From Sipunculus nudus (taxonomy: Eukaryota; Annelida; Sipuncula; Golfingiida; Sipunculidae), in contig CM049307.1 in assembly GCA_026874595.1 (NCBI GenBank), forward strand, positions 30,357,079 to 30,421,078: a DNA stretch of 64,000 bases. The letters are read 5' to 3'. The notes beneath the pieces were generated by a model that made no database searches, was not told the origin of the DNA, and worked only from the letters and a program-made list of their open reading frames with translations. Below are positions 54,501-63,972 of the stretch, one piece after another. The position numbers and the translations under genes were made by a program. Positions within the stretch are counted from its first letter, which is position 1, and the number at the start of each line of letters is the position of its first letter.

Positions 54501-55367
54501 CGCCGCTCAAAATCCATCCGAGTGAGAAAATTAAAAGATATTTTAAAAAACTGCTTCAAACCTAACATGTGCATAAACAGGAAGTAAGATGACTAACCTA
54601 TATTTAAATGGGGTCGTGACCTTTTCTAAGGGAGTGACCTTTACTTCTTCCATAATAGAGAGTCAGAAAAAAATATTATTTATCTGAAGAAAGGCTAAAT
54701 TGTTGAGTAAATCGTAATTCCCAAAGACCTAGGATAACTATGTCTTTTATTTCCTTTGTTTTAATACCAAATCAATGCCACTTGACACATTCCTTTTTTA
54801 TTGTGCACAAGCAAATTTATGGATCATAGGATGAAGCTTATTTCGATTGGGGTGACGGTCGTGACGTATGCTATCTGAGTGATTTTGGCATTGATAATTC
54901 AAAATTTGGTGGAACAACATAAAAAATTGTTTCTCCAGAAATCGTTGGATGGGTTGTTCTGTAACTGAGTAATTACAGATCACAGATAGAAAGGTGTCAT
55001 ATTCTAAAACAGGTGACCTTGACCTTCCAGGCCAAATATTCAGGATCAGTGGAATTGAGTGAAAGTTTTCTCGTTAAGTACTTCAATGAGTTTTACAACT
55101 TCGACACCTTTTTGGCACCTCAGTCCACGGATACGTCTGAAAACTTGATTTTCAAGGACAAATCTGTAGAGATACAGGAGTTGAAAGAACTTTAAAATTT
55201 TTAAGATATTTTTATTCAACTTTGACACAAGTTTTATTTTAATCAAGTTCTATAATCCATATATACCTTTGAAAATTCCAAGGAGACGTCGGAGAAATTA
55301 CACGCTAGAACGTAGACATCGTTGTGGAAATCACGTTGAATGAATTCCATCATTTTCACCAAATAAT
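31934..55367 (-). CDS. ARM-TIR-SAM protein, putative TIR-domain NADase (5' incomplete)
   Basis: Exons, 5' to 3': 55367-55267, 52961-52890, 49017-48919, 48301-48193, 48085-47949, 47629-47371, 45382-45291, 44460-44319, 40661-40458, 40172-40049, 39402-39357, 32029-31934; all phases agree, about 492 aa visible. Armadillo repeats come first (FSDVSLEFSK, EAGLIKLLLPYL, GVAAFTLANII, MTEGLANLAVNDRNKMK, QKMAAKCCWTLSFG, KMAAGALWKI). The TIR domain follows: KKHVFISYNHKHKEIV (strand A), LWIDRDNMAGST (BB loop), AAVVIVCVSEYYKLSPACQS, EAEYAYN, then PIIPLMVQRNYKPDGWLG. The first Glu of EAEYA sits where NAD+-cleaving TIRs have their catalytic Glu. The SAM domain ends the protein: SWKAADIKNWLSTHGLDE, HFEDYDGTILL, APDFFYSQMKGEIFTKL, RFTQALNDLD. 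Inference: a cytosolic NADase or immune adaptor. Family order resembles lophotrochozoan ARM-TIR-SAM proteins rather than SARM1. One short SAM exon and the N-terminus are probably missing from this model. Confidence 0.85.
32967..33241 (+). repeat. 5' LTR (recognisable part)
   Basis: Shares with the 3' copy GGCAGCTGARAARGGC, ATTCTGAGG, GAGACGGT, GACCGTCTCGGTTGTTTC, a C run, TATGACGCTTGGGTTWTCG (diverged at the start) and RAARCCGGTAAAA. It ends in TACA directly before the primer-binding site. The upstream (U3) boundary could not be fixed and may extend left of 32967. Confidence 0.75.
33242..33259 (+). other. Putative tRNA primer-binding site of the gypsy element
   Basis: TTGGCGCCTGATCGTGAG follows the ...GGTACA LTR end. 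A TGGCGCC start is typical of gypsy primer-binding sites complementary to a tRNA 3' end. The exact tRNA was not determined. Confidence 0.6.
34095..34386 (+). pseudogene. Gypsy gag remnant, interrupted by the LINE
   Basis: KEPDKFDGDRIEWADFGIHFE in one frame, then after a frameshift VNGWTEAEKALQLATCLRG, together match the conserved gag signature of Ty3/gypsy elements (F-G-W...F, NGW..EEKA..L...LRG). The gag reading is cut off at 34386 by LINE sequence. Confidence 0.7.
34387..36352 (+). pseudogene. LINE reverse transcriptase ORF with one frameshift
   Basis: The open frame 34330-36261 is 643 codons, but its first 19 codons are gypsy gag fused in frame. RT blocks in order: WKTARITPVYKGKGDK, SNYRPISIIPHIAKLFEK, AYLPGKSTVTAL, AACFFDLTKGFDTINHKRLL (motif A Asp, about residue 303), NVGVPQGTVLGPILF (motif B), IVMYADDVTVY (motif C, YADD near residue 393), then LLGVIIDANLSW and IWGCSLLS. 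Near 36241 a run of four G where three are expected shifts the frame. Reading on gives GPKIWNSLS and FKRRLKLEIL, the usual LINE C-terminus, to a stop at 36350-36352. No endonuclease domain. Confidence 0.85.
34387..36820 (+). mobile_element. 5'-truncated non-LTR retrotransposon (CR1/Jockey-type LINE)
   Basis: LINE sequence starts right after the gag LRG codon, with the NPWMTPQI linker that normally follows the endonuclease, so the endonuclease is missing. It ends in an AAAACATAAAACATAAAGAAAAA-type simple tail near 36795-36820. TAAAGAA occurs at both junctions (34387 and about 36813) and may be a short target duplication. Only one reading-frame break was seen, so it is much younger than the host gypsy. 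Confidence 0.75.
36821..38329 (+). pseudogene. Gypsy integrase and C-terminal pol remnant
   Basis: After frameshifts the integrase core reads RDQYILVIGDCFTKWTGAY (first Asp, about 37370), VPRVIHTDQGKDFE (second Asp, 37497 on), then TPYHPQSDGMIERFNRTVAQ (Glu) and LAYRSTIHESTGVTPN. The downstream GPY-type region has DWVYWF and SKPKVFHVDQLRMYQ. A stop at 37776 and shifts near 37470 and 38017 break it, so it is inactive. Pieces near 36900-37150 may be the zinc-binding H2C2 part, too decayed to call. Confidence 0.8.
38494..38808 (+). repeat. 3' LTR (recognisable part)
   Basis: Collinear with 32967-33241 but carries an extra segment of about 50 nt (near 38597-38645) before GACCGTCTCGG. It has a CTCTCTCTC stretch and shorter C run, and ends near TACA at 38801-38808. 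Confidence 0.7.
40185..40218. repeat. A-rich homopolymer tract
   Basis: Nearly pure A run of about 30 nt immediately upstream (in gene orientation) of the first SAM exon of the ARM-TIR-SAM gene; on the transcribed strand it is a long T run ahead of the CTTTAAG acceptor. Confidence 0.9.
42072..42118. repeat. (AT)n microsatellite
   Basis: Pure TA dinucleotides in the intron between the second and third TIR exons, just left of the perfect hairpin at 42134. Confidence 0.95.
42134..42182. repeat. Perfect 20-bp inverted repeat with 9-nt loop
   Basis: Arms CACAGAAAAGTCGGTTCACT (42134-42153) and AGTGAACCGACTTTTCTGTG (42163-42182) are exact reverse complements around CCCATCGGC. It lies between an AT microsatellite and the Penelope-like inverted repeat. 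Function unknown. Confidence 0.9.
42208..42472. mobile_element. Penelope-like element remnant with 63-nt inverted arms
   Basis: Arms 42208-42270 (GCGAAGGTTAAGATAAACAG...) and 42378-42440 (...TTTATCTTAACCTTCGC) are near-perfect reverse complements, with a spacer of about 107 nt. On the minus strand the left arm neighbourhood contains CACCTGACGAAGAAGTCTGT followed by a complementary ACTTC. The right flank holds ACTATAGACTAACACGGCTG. Both are signatures recalled from termini of Penelope-like retroelements, which carry hammerhead-ribozyme-like segments. No protein-coding part is present. Confidence 0.55.
42473..42533. repeat. (AT)n microsatellite
   Basis: About 60 nt of TA dinucleotides abutting the ACACGGCTGTACCAATTA end of the Penelope-like remnant; such elements often end in or insert into AT repeats. 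Confidence 0.95.
42534..44318. other. Intron of the ARM-TIR-SAM gene, nothing else recognised
   Basis: AT-rich with G and C runs near 42566-42576, 42588-42598 and 44057-44071 and a hAT-like end motif (GGATACGCCACTG) near 44086. No exon seen. Confidence 0.4.
45590..47240. repeat. Long dispersed repeat of AGCTCA/CGTCCG type with internal subrepeats
   Basis: Starts TTTTTAGCTCAGCAGACTGTAAGTC, then TTATAGCGATCACCC and CTTCCGTCCGGCCCGCC. It continues as subunits that repeat GGGCACAA...GTTAGACCTAGAA, then AAACATGAAATTAGGTCA..TGACCTATA and TATGCGAG.TATAGG. It ends GTCAAGGTAACC and CAAATTCAGCTGGGCGTCATGG. Related copies occur at 53596-54320, 57180-57760 and inside 61930-62960. Fills most of the intron between the last ARM exon (47371) and the first TIR exon (45382). 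Confidence 0.7.
46291..47030. repeat. Near-identical 370-bp tandem duplication
   Basis: GACCTAGAACTTTTTTTATT begins at 46291 and again at 46661, and the following GACATTGAAC marks the third boundary at 47031, giving two exact 370-nt periods. The copies differ at only a few bases (e.g. GGTAGCAGTTGC versus GGTAGCAGCTGC), so the duplication is recent or a homogenised allele. Confidence 0.95.
49239..51110 (-). pseudogene. Ty3/gypsy gag-protease remnant (K02A2.6-like)
   Basis: On the minus strand: a gag piece (FTNFRRRCEHLFKSYY near 50980, then DNMEQSRDPYVVLNKFQKHF and CKFRDQTGVEDRMLDQLIWG, 50892-50506). An aspartic protease piece follows with CKLDTGAAGNFMPISYYKKL (DTGA active site, about 49879-49940) and NPKPGVIEKSDAILSAYGGS after a stop. 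Last comes the linker that normally lies between RNase H and integrase (KLAELQHAVARDQTLQLL, 49433-49239). Reverse transcriptase and RNase H are deleted and frames are broken. It lies in an ARM intron, same strand as the gene. Confidence 0.8.
51111..52889. other. Intron sequence, possible 5' part of the gypsy remnant
   Basis: Minus strand ...TTTTTAACA then TGGTGGCAGGAG at about 51808-51795 looks like an LTR end plus primer-binding site for the gag-protease remnant at 49239-51110, which would put an LTR to the right. The second LTR was not found. No host exon recognised here. Confidence 0.3.
53596..54320. repeat. Second copy of the AGCTCA/CGTCCG repeat family
   Basis: Has CAGCTCAGCTAACTGTAAGTCAAGT, TACGTCCGTCTGTTAACAGG and GGGCACAAATC in the same order as the start of the 45590 copy, then diverged gene-free subunits. 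Sits in the intron between exons 55267 and 52961. Confidence 0.6.
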
Positions 55368-55462
55368 CTGTTGAGTAAACCAAATACAAACTGCAGTCAA
55401 AATAATATAAAAATCAAGCCTGGATCCAGGATTTTTTTCAAGGGGGAGGGGATCAGATGATG

Positions 55463-55463
<1 letters not shown>

Positions 55464-55541
<78 letters not shown>
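55464..55541. repeat. (AT)n microsatellite
   Basis: About 75 nt of TA dinucleotides separating a hAT-like GGATCCAGG end motif (near 55424) from a pogo-like terminal sequence. Confidence 0.95.
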
Positions 55542-55545
<4 letters not shown>

Positions 55546-55768
55546 TCCAACCTCTATAATGTGGGCACCCTTGAAACTATGCGAAACTGCCCATTTTATA
55601 GAGGTGGCCACTATATGGAGGTAATGACTGCCGCAATAATCAGTGCGGGCACCTTCTTTGAAATATTACTATCTCTGCTCCTGTTTAAAGAGTACTTTAT
55701 TAACTTGATGCATGTACTTTCTTCCCGTTTTTATACATAAAGGTTAGTAAGTAAAATCGCCATTGTTA

Positions 55769-55800
<32 letters not shown>

Positions 55801-56600
55801 TATGACATATATTGATGGACATAACCTACAAGCATTGACATATATCGATGGACATAACCTACAAGCATTTACCCTGTTATTTAAATCTTTCTAATATTTT
55901 GATACGTTACCCAGTGAAATGGGCGCAGTCGCATAACAGAGCTAGCCCTACCCGGTGCCGCCCTCTTTCGGCTGTACGGGGTACTAATTTAATGATAGTT
56001 ATTTTTTTTTTAAATGGGACAAATCTTTCTAATACACCGTTGAGGAATTGCGCAATAAGTACGACAGAGAAATCGTGTATGGTATAAACTATGTTTACCT
56101 CGTCAAGATCGCTCTGACTGCTACGTTTACGAACATTACGTACGTATTATATAAGAATTGGTGTTATGACTTAAGAAATATACATCAGATACTGTGACAG
56201 AGATGGTATTAAAAAAGAGATGGTATTAAACGTTTATTTGCATACTGTCATTTCGTTTCCGTATCAGGTGAGCGAAAATAAGTAAGCGTAAATACAGTGA
56301 GACTGAAGTTGGAACCTATAATACCCAGTGCATCCTTAGATATACCATACTGTTCTACAAACTATCTCCAGGACAAGCCACTCTCATAATCCTTGAACAG
56401 GTTTTTGCACATTTTACGAAGTTTTCCACTGTCTGCAAATATGGTTTTAGTGTTTTTCTTTGGTATTAGTGATACAGACTTTCTAACCACCTCACCCATT
56501 TCTAAACTCAATTTCTTATTATTTCAATCCTCCCCTTACTCTTAGAATGGTTGAACGCAGTCTGTTTTGCCGTCAGAGTTGTTTTTTTTTTGGCAAGCAC
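55542..56600. mobile_element. Decayed pogo/Tigger-like DNA transposon
   Basis: TACAGTCCAACCTCTATAATG at 55541 followed by GGGCACCC and a GAGGTGGCCACTATATGGAGG stretch matches the style of pogo/Tigger terminal repeats. About 800 nt further right, the minus strand reads VVRKSVSLIPKKNTK and YESGLSWR, resembling a decayed transposase N-terminus. The opposite terminal repeat was not located with certainty. Confidence 0.35.
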
Positions 56601-57959
56601 TCCAGGGTGTTTTAATGTATACAAAGATTAAGTGTAATTGCAATCTCCGTGTTGCCTCATTATTCTCACAGAACAATTGGCAAACCGAATGCACATAAAT
56701 AGAGTGCGGTTCATTTTGTGCTTGATAACTGGGCTACATAATGAAGAAACTTTTGTTCATAATATATGAGACTGTTCCTGTATGTTATTGACGTTTCGCT
56801 TACCAGAGCTTATCAACTTAACACTCAGCTGAAGTGAAGGTAAATTCTCGTGCAGGCAGTTACAGACTAACTGTATCAGGTAGATTATTATCCTCACCGA
56901 TATTCACATGAATATACATATACTAACTGATTAAATCCGGTATACCAGGCTTATTACCGGGGTTGGGGAGATATATTATCTATTGTTATATAAATATCTC
57001 AAATAGGCTTTTGCATCATTACTCGGAGAATTCAAGTTCAATTCCGTTCAAACTTTGCATGCTAATAGTCATAAAGGTGTAAAAGAGACACATTATTTCA
57101 ATTTTATAAACCAACACACAAAATTTGTCAAGCACTCTCGTACACTCGGAAGGATATGATTTGCAGGGTGCTCCAAATCATGTATTTGCCTTCTAGCTCG
57201 CAGAATATAGGTCACAGTGACGTAATTTTGTGGATTTCTGGGAAATGTGATCATGACCTATTCGGGTTTAAGTTAAACGTTTCTAGGTTCAGCTTTATGA
57301 ATTGCGCTTTGTCAAAGGACAGCTAAAAGTAGTAATATGAATCAGAAACTGGGTCTGGCGGCCAAATTGGATTTATGCAAAGTTAACATTTTTTCACTCA
57401 AATATTTTGGTGGGTCGGGCCACATTTTCCCCATAAAATAACTGGAATAATATGTGAATTCACGATCAAGTACACATTGGATGAATGTTAATCTTAATTC
57501 TGATGACCCATATAAAAAGACGGTAATTAATTTATCAGTTTGTCGTCTGCCTGAATTTGTCATGAATGAAGTTATAAGGTCAAGGATAAAGTTTTATAAT
57601 TGCTCCAGGAGTAGTTATGGTGCGACGTCATAATTCGGACACAATAAAAATAAGTGAACTAATGTTTCATCCATTCAACAGTGTGCACATCAGTCACTTT
57701 CGGACAGACCATGTCTGTTTAAATGATTCTGGAGACACTAAGGTCAAGTTTAAGTCTTGAAATCCAAACATTCTGTTGTCGTTTTCCATAACTGTAATAT
57801 AATTAGGGATCGTAACAGGGGCGGATCCTGGATTTTGAAAGGGGGGAGGCTAGTAGATACTTTGCATAATCATATATATATATATATATTTATTTCTATT
57901 GCGCAGACATTTGCCATAGATATTTATCTTATTTTCTATCTATCAATATATATATATAA

Positions 57960-58005
<46 letters not shown>

Positions 58006-58890
58006 CAGTGTAAACTTCTGATGTTCAAAAGGTTATAATAAGTGAAACGTATACATTAAATGTATTTCAGTTACTTTATACCTATAAAAACATAATTCTA
58101 TGCCGTTTTAAAAAACGAAAACATCCCCTTTTTCCTTTCTTGAACTTAAGAATAATGATTTTACAAAAAAAATCAACTGTTATTGATGAATGAGAGAATT
58201 AGGTATATAAATCTCTTGTAAAAATGTAGTCTTAGTTTCAGTTTAACATTATATAATTAGCAGACTACAAACTAACAAAACATGACTCCACAGATATTGA
58301 TATCAAAATACACAATTTGGCATTTTTCCACTTCATATACGGTCTGACAATTTCTAAATTGTGAATTTGTATAAATGGGTACAGATGTGCAATTTGTTAT
58401 ATTTTCCCGAGACATAGTTTACAACTGGAAACCCATGAACAAAGATGAGACAAAACGTAAATGCAGACATTGAAGTCAGACAAATCATATTATGTGTATT
58501 TTTTTTATTTACAGTTTGTAGCGTGATTTTTAAATATGGAATGTGTGACAAGTTCACCAACTCGATTTTGCATTACCGGTCTGCTCGCCTCTTTCGGAAA
58601 TTAAAATTCAATTAAAGATTCCCCTTAAACCAAAAAAATAAAGACGGTCTTTTGATCGGTCTTTTTTCCACAACAGTTAAGCATATTTTAAATGAAAATA
58701 TTATTGGGATCCAGGTACACTTTAAATTTTTTTGGATTGTTTTTTTTTCTGGGTCTCCTCATAAGTCCGTCTTTACCTGTTGAGTAAAGCTGCTAACAGA
58801 TGAATCAACCAACGTCGATAATTACGTGATAAACCGGGCTTCGCAGAGGATTCATTTACTCAGCAAATCAAGACTCTTCTGGAGCAAGCA
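56601..58890. other. No gene recognised; repeat copies
   Basis: About 57180-57760 is a diverged copy of the AGCTCA/CGTCCG family (TAGCTCGCAGAATATAGGTC, CAGTGACG). A hAT-like end motif (CAGGGGCGGATCCTGG) lies near 57818-57833 and AT microsatellites at about 57873-57890 and 57960-58002. The missing 5' exons of the ARM-TIR-SAM gene could lie here or beyond, but none was identified. Confidence 0.4.
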
Positions 58891-59105
58891 GCGGGGCCTG
58901 GACAGCTGAGTGGTAAAACTCTTGGCTCTCTCCGCTAGCGACCCGGGTTCAATCCCCGGCGATGCTATGAGAGTGGGTAGTAGTTGCCCGTCCAAGGCCG
59001 GTGGTTTTCTCAGGGTACTCCGGTTTCCTCAACCTCTGCAGACTACCCAACGCCATCACCGGTGCCATGGAGAGTGCCTCGATTAGTTATAATAACTATT
59101 TGTAA
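58891..59105 (+). mobile_element. tRNA-derived SINE
   Basis: The head resembles a tRNA with RNA polymerase III boxes: A box GACAGCTGAGTGG (58901-58913) and B box GGTTCAATCC (58946-58955). It is followed by a non-tRNA core containing TTGCCCGTCCAAGGCCGGTG and TTTTCTCAGGGTACTCCGGT, then TTTCCTCAACC. That core type is shared by SINEs of many marine invertebrates. It ends near CGATTAGTTATAATAACTAT. Not a functional tRNA: the body continues into the core and no clean 3' acceptor end is present. Confidence 0.85.
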
Positions 59106-61073
59106 AATCCATGTAAAATAAATTTGTTTATATTAAGAATGGGGAATTCATAGCAAAAGAATAAATGATTTGCACAATTTTTTCTATCAACCGATTTAAA
59201 AATAAAAATAAGACTTTGGTATATTAATAATCTCTTTTTAATTTGTCGTTTAGGTATGAACATGAGATGTGAGCACAAGTGCCCAACGATGTGAACATTT
59301 CATTAATTATTTAATCTTAAATAATTGATCAGTCATAAAATAAAGAAACAACTATATATAATTATTAAAGTGCATCAAACATCATTGAAAAAGGCAAACA
59401 AATAACTCATGATTGAAAATCATTCTCTTACTACTTTTTAGATATTAATCACCAGCGTTCATTTTGATTAACTGGTATAGCTTAAATTACTTCTCCATAT
59501 GTGCAGTTGCTTCTTTAGTCTTTGACTTGCTTTTATATGTTCAAACGTCAGATCTCGTTTATATATACGTCTGAAGTATAAAATGCATTTCTTTCGTTCG
59601 CATATTAATGCATTATTATTTCCATATTTATTTGGTAATTTATACATTTGTAATTGATAACAAATCTTCGCTAAAAGGATGCTAAAGGTATTAAACATTG
59701 TCAGTTTACTAAAGTTTCTTGTACCGTTTGGTACATTTTTTTCTTTTGAAGAGCGACAAGGACACATAATTTCAAAACAGATTCCCCATTGAGAATTCCA
59801 ACTGATATATACAACCAAAATCCCAGTCCCCCATACATGTAATTCATGACGAGGCAGTAAATATCCACTGCCTATCATAAAAATCAAATGCTATGATTTA
59901 AGTATATTCAGACATTGTTTATTATTTTTTTTTATTTGAATGATAATGTATTGGCGTTATGTTAAAAAGAGAAAATGATTTTTATTTCTAGGATAAAGAG
60001 AGGTGAAAAAGGCTTGCTTTTTATTTAAACGCTTAATGTTGTTCACAAGCAAGATGTCCAAGCCCAAGGACAGCTGGAGCATTGCATAAGAAATGCTTGA
60101 GGGAGCTACAGATGATAGATTCTGTAATTCGAAAATTTTAACATTTATAACCAATGCTGGAAAATGCCAAATTAATTATTTAAAAATACAGTGATGGTGC
60201 GGCACGGACGGATGGATTGGAGGACAGGCGGACGAAAGGACGGAGGGACTGACAGACGCGGACCATTTTATTAGTCGTCTCATTTAACGGTGGGGGAATA
60301 AAAAGATGCCTGATCCTGGTGTAGACATGCGCCTCTCCTACAATTCCTTGGGTTTTCAACTTTTATGTTTCAGTTGAAAGGGTGATATTTGTATGACGGG
60401 GGGGGGGGGGGGGGGGCTTCAGCTCCCAAAACTCCCCCTCTGGATCCGCCACTGTCGTAGGCTAAGCCAAGGTATCTGTTCAGAGAGGATTTAAAAGCAT
60501 AGAAAGACACTGCATGCTTTAATGATGACTCTAATGAATTCCATAGGACTGTGCAAGATGAAATAAATGATGATTTGTATTTTTCTGTCCTTGCACAAGG
60601 CAGGCGTAGCGTTTCTTAGGTTTCTGGGAGTGACATCTGAGACTGACGAGCACATTAATCGTCACATAAAAGCTGGACAGAGACCACGATACAGCTAATA
60701 GAACTGACATAGATTTGATTTTGTTCGTCTGCTTTCCAAAGTATGCCAACCAAGTTCAGATAAAATTTTTCATAACTGGGTGTTCGAAGTGCACCTGTGA
60801 CTAGCTCAACAGCCTGGTATTGGATATTGTCGACTTTTTTTACTTTTAGTTATGTTCATATTAGCAAACATTACATTAACATGTAATTTGTGCAAGTAAA
60901 CCAGTAAATTTCTCCTCATGTTATATTTAAGACGTCTAAACAATACTATTTTATAATGGCTTTATTATAAATATTAGAAATATATTCAGACCATGATAGG
61001 CCAATGCGGACCTGATGACATAACAAGGACTAAGCAACTAAGAAACCCTACGGTGCTGATTCGAATAAATTAT
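59106..61073. other. No gene recognised
   Basis: A minus-strand 139-codon ORF (59887-59468) has no recognised domain and low-complexity composition. A G run at 60398-60416 is followed by a hAT-like end (TCTGGATCCGCCACTG, 60441). About 60480-60850 looks like a decayed transposable-element tail on the plus strand but was not assigned. Confidence 0.35.
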
Positions 61074-61101
61074 GCTGCGTTTACACGAGGCCACGATTAT
61101 G
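61074..61101 (+). repeat. Left terminal inverted repeat
   Basis: Reverse complement of 63973-64000 with two differences (CGAGG versus CTAGG, and the inner end). Confidence 0.9.
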
Positions 61102-61484
61102 CCGACCATTTTTGTTTTGTTTAGATTATTCCCTTTTTGGCTTTTTTTTACGGTTTAAACGCTTAAATATGATACAATACATTTTTTTAGGATCCAGGAC
61201 TGGATTTACCACGATTGGATAACCGTTTCGTAACCATTGTACGAGGAATCTGTTACGATTCGTGGCGATCTTTTACAATCATCACGATTTGGATCTACGA
61301 TCTCCTAAAGCCCGAATCGACTAAGGACGACACGTGGCTCGACACGGACCGATATGTGTCGTTGAAAGTGTGTCGCGCGTCCAACTCCACTGCACGATCC
61401 GTGTCGAGTTGTGTCGGACAAGATCGTATAAAAAGGGAGTTAGATTTTGCATTTCATCAGTTTGTCCAGTGAGTCCGCGGAACT

Positions 61485-61850
61485 GTGGAAACTCTGGTTA
61501 GTATGGAAGAGGGAGATTTCTTATTAACTATTTTACTGTACGCCTATATACCGGTGAATGAAACAGAGCAACAACAGGAACAACATCAGGTAGAAGAGGT
61601 AGAAGCAGTGGAGAGGAGAAAGAGAAAACCTAGAGGAGTTAGGAGGTGGTTTCTGAGAACATGGATGACGGATGACAGCAAGTGAGAGAAAGCTTATACA
61701 ATATTCACAACCTCTCAACAGGAGACTGAAACCTGAAGACCCTGCCTATCTCAGACTACCTACAGACCTATTTGAGAAGATACTGGAGAGGATAATGCTC
61801 ATCATGGAGAGGCAACACCAGAATACGGGAACCCAATCATCTTGACTGAA
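61485..61850 (+). pseudogene. Harbinger transposase N-terminal remnant
   Basis: A 66-codon frame from 61485 ends KPRGVRRWFLRTWMTDDSK, matching the RRWWVRPW-type motif at the start of Harbinger transposases. Continuing in another frame gives NRRLKPEDPAYLRLPTDLFE, which matches the segment that follows (EDP..Y.NF.RM....F..LL). The DDE catalytic domain is absent. Confidence 0.65.
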
Positions 61851-63044
61851 TTTGGCAATCAATGCATATTGAGTAGGAACTGTGCCGATTAGTTCCTGAT
61901 GACTGGTTGCGACACCTTATTTTTACGCATTGTTGTGTCTATATTTGAGACCTTCAAACGGAGCAGTCCGGACGTTACCAGAGCAAAACTCGCAACCGTT
62001 AGACCTAGAAACTTTTAACCGTGCATCCAGGAAGTTCCTAGGCAAATCTCAGATACCTTCAATTAGGCCATGGTACCAAAATTCTGTGTGCTTCTGGCCG
62101 AAAACAAGATTTTATTGCACTCATAGAGTGGGACGGGGCATAAAGTGTTTCCATGCCATAGAATCCTTTAACGTGACATTCAGGTACGTCCTTGGTAAAT
62201 GTTCTGGGAAACATGAAATTAGGTCAGTATGACCTATATATTATGCGAGCTATAGGAATAAAAACATGATTTGAGAACCTTGAAAGTCTGATGCGCTCCA
62301 TTAGGCCTAGAATCTTCTGACGCAACATTCAGGGAGGTTCTGGCCAAATTTTCTTGGAAACCAAACACTGGTTCATATTGACCTATATTCTTCACGCAAC
62401 TGGCCAAACATGATTTTGAGCAACCAGAAATTCAGACTGAGCACAAATTGTTTGAATTTGGCTTAATAATTATCTTCTAATCTGACTTTCAGGGAAGTCC
62501 TGGGTAAACGTCCTTTGAAACATGATATTTGGTCACCGTGATATATATTCCGCAAGCGACTGACCATAACTATAATTATGAGCACCCAGACAGTCAGGCA
62601 GGGCACAAAACGTCACTGTTTAACCTAGAACCTTTCAACATAATATCCGGGGAGGTCCATTATCCTGTGAGCTTTATGGAAAAAAACATGATTTTGGTAC
62701 CCCATCAGTCAGTTTGACGTAGAATCTTAGTACCTAGGGAGATCCTAGTAAAGTCTTCTTGGAAACCTTACAGAAGGTTGCTGTTACTTATTTGCTACGG
62801 ATGATGGGCAAAAAACATGATTTTTAGCACTCTGGAAGTCATTATTCCCATTGTTCAAATTTCCTTCACAAATAATTTTCATAACATAAATAATTATTGG
62901 ATGCATCAACTGTAAGTCAAATTCAGCTCAGCAATAAGGCCTTTAGGTGACTTTTTCTCCATTCCAGTGTTGGAACTGGTAGATCATATTAGCTGGGGTG
63001 GATCTAGAGTTCAAGCTGCTACTGCCTGTAAAATAGCAACCCTA

Positions 63045-63430
63045 AAGCCTACCTCATTCCTCGGCAAATGCTCTTATAGAAGACCGGTTCGTCCACAGTT
63101 GTTACCATCTGTGCAGCCAGCTCAGCCGATAGCTGGTCTTTCTTCACTGGATTCTTATAGTCGGCCATCTGTTTTGTGTATATGCAGGGGTTGTCCCGTA
63201 ACCACTCCATAATCTCCTGATTCTGCCTGTCCGAGAAGTCTGTTTAGACCCTCTTCCTCTTCGTAGATTTAGATTTGGCAAGAATGGCATGTGCTGGGGC
63301 AGCTTCCGCCTACCTAAGATACATCTGCTGGCTGGATCCCAGGCTCTGCAGGCTGAATCTCAGGCTCTGGAGCAGTTGGGTTTGCCTGGGAGCCCTTGCC
63401 TTTAGTCTTGGTGATCTTCGTTGGTGGCAT
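63045..63430 (-). pseudogene. MADF-like DNA-binding protein remnant
   Basis: From the ATG at 63430 the minus strand encodes a Lys/Pro-rich start (MPPTKITKTKGKGSQ). After a frame change it reads KSTKRKRV, an in-frame TAA, FSDRQNQEIMEWLRDNPCIY, TKQMADYKNPVKKDQLSAEL, the W..(D)NP.IY....DY.N...K pattern of MADF/Myb-like domains. It is broken by the frame change and a stop. Accessory DNA-binding ORFs of this kind accompany Harbinger transposases. Confidence 0.6.
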
Positions 63431-63972
63431 CTTCTTCACATTCTGCTTTTCGGTAGAGTAGGAAACACAATTTATTCGTCTGGCAGCGTGACCCCAAAAG
63501 CATCAGAGCGTGTCACAACACATCTTGTAATAGATCGTGATAGATCATGGACTTAAATCATGTTAGAGCGTAGTACAGCTTGATAAAATGTCAACATAAA
63601 TGCATGGAATTGTAACAGCCCGTGATAGACTGTGGCACAGAGCAGTAGATCTTTTGGCAGCATCGCAAATGGTCTCAGCAAAAACGTAGGACAACGGGAA
63701 CTCATATTTGCCAAGATAAAATACGTTCTACTATGCTGTATTACGATAAGCCCGCCCCGCATGATTGCGTTCTGCCACGATATGATATGTTAAGATGCAT
63801 ACTTTCTACTACACTTTACTACACAGAAACCATTTTATCCCTAAAAATCGGGATTATCGTGGCAAAATTTTAAGCAGGTTTAAAATATTGGCACGATCAT
63901 AAAGTAATAGATGTTTCAAGATCATGGAGATCCCTCGGGATCACCACGATTTTGATGACCAATGCCTGGTAA

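Noticed and set aside
58891-58965. Functional tRNA gene
   Set aside because: Polymerase III boxes are present, but the sequence runs straight into a SINE core and lacks a proper acceptor end.
59468-59887. 139-codon minus-strand ORF, longest unassigned ORF outside transposons
   Set aside because: No recognisable domain, no conserved motif, no splice context and composition of AT-rich non-coding DNA.
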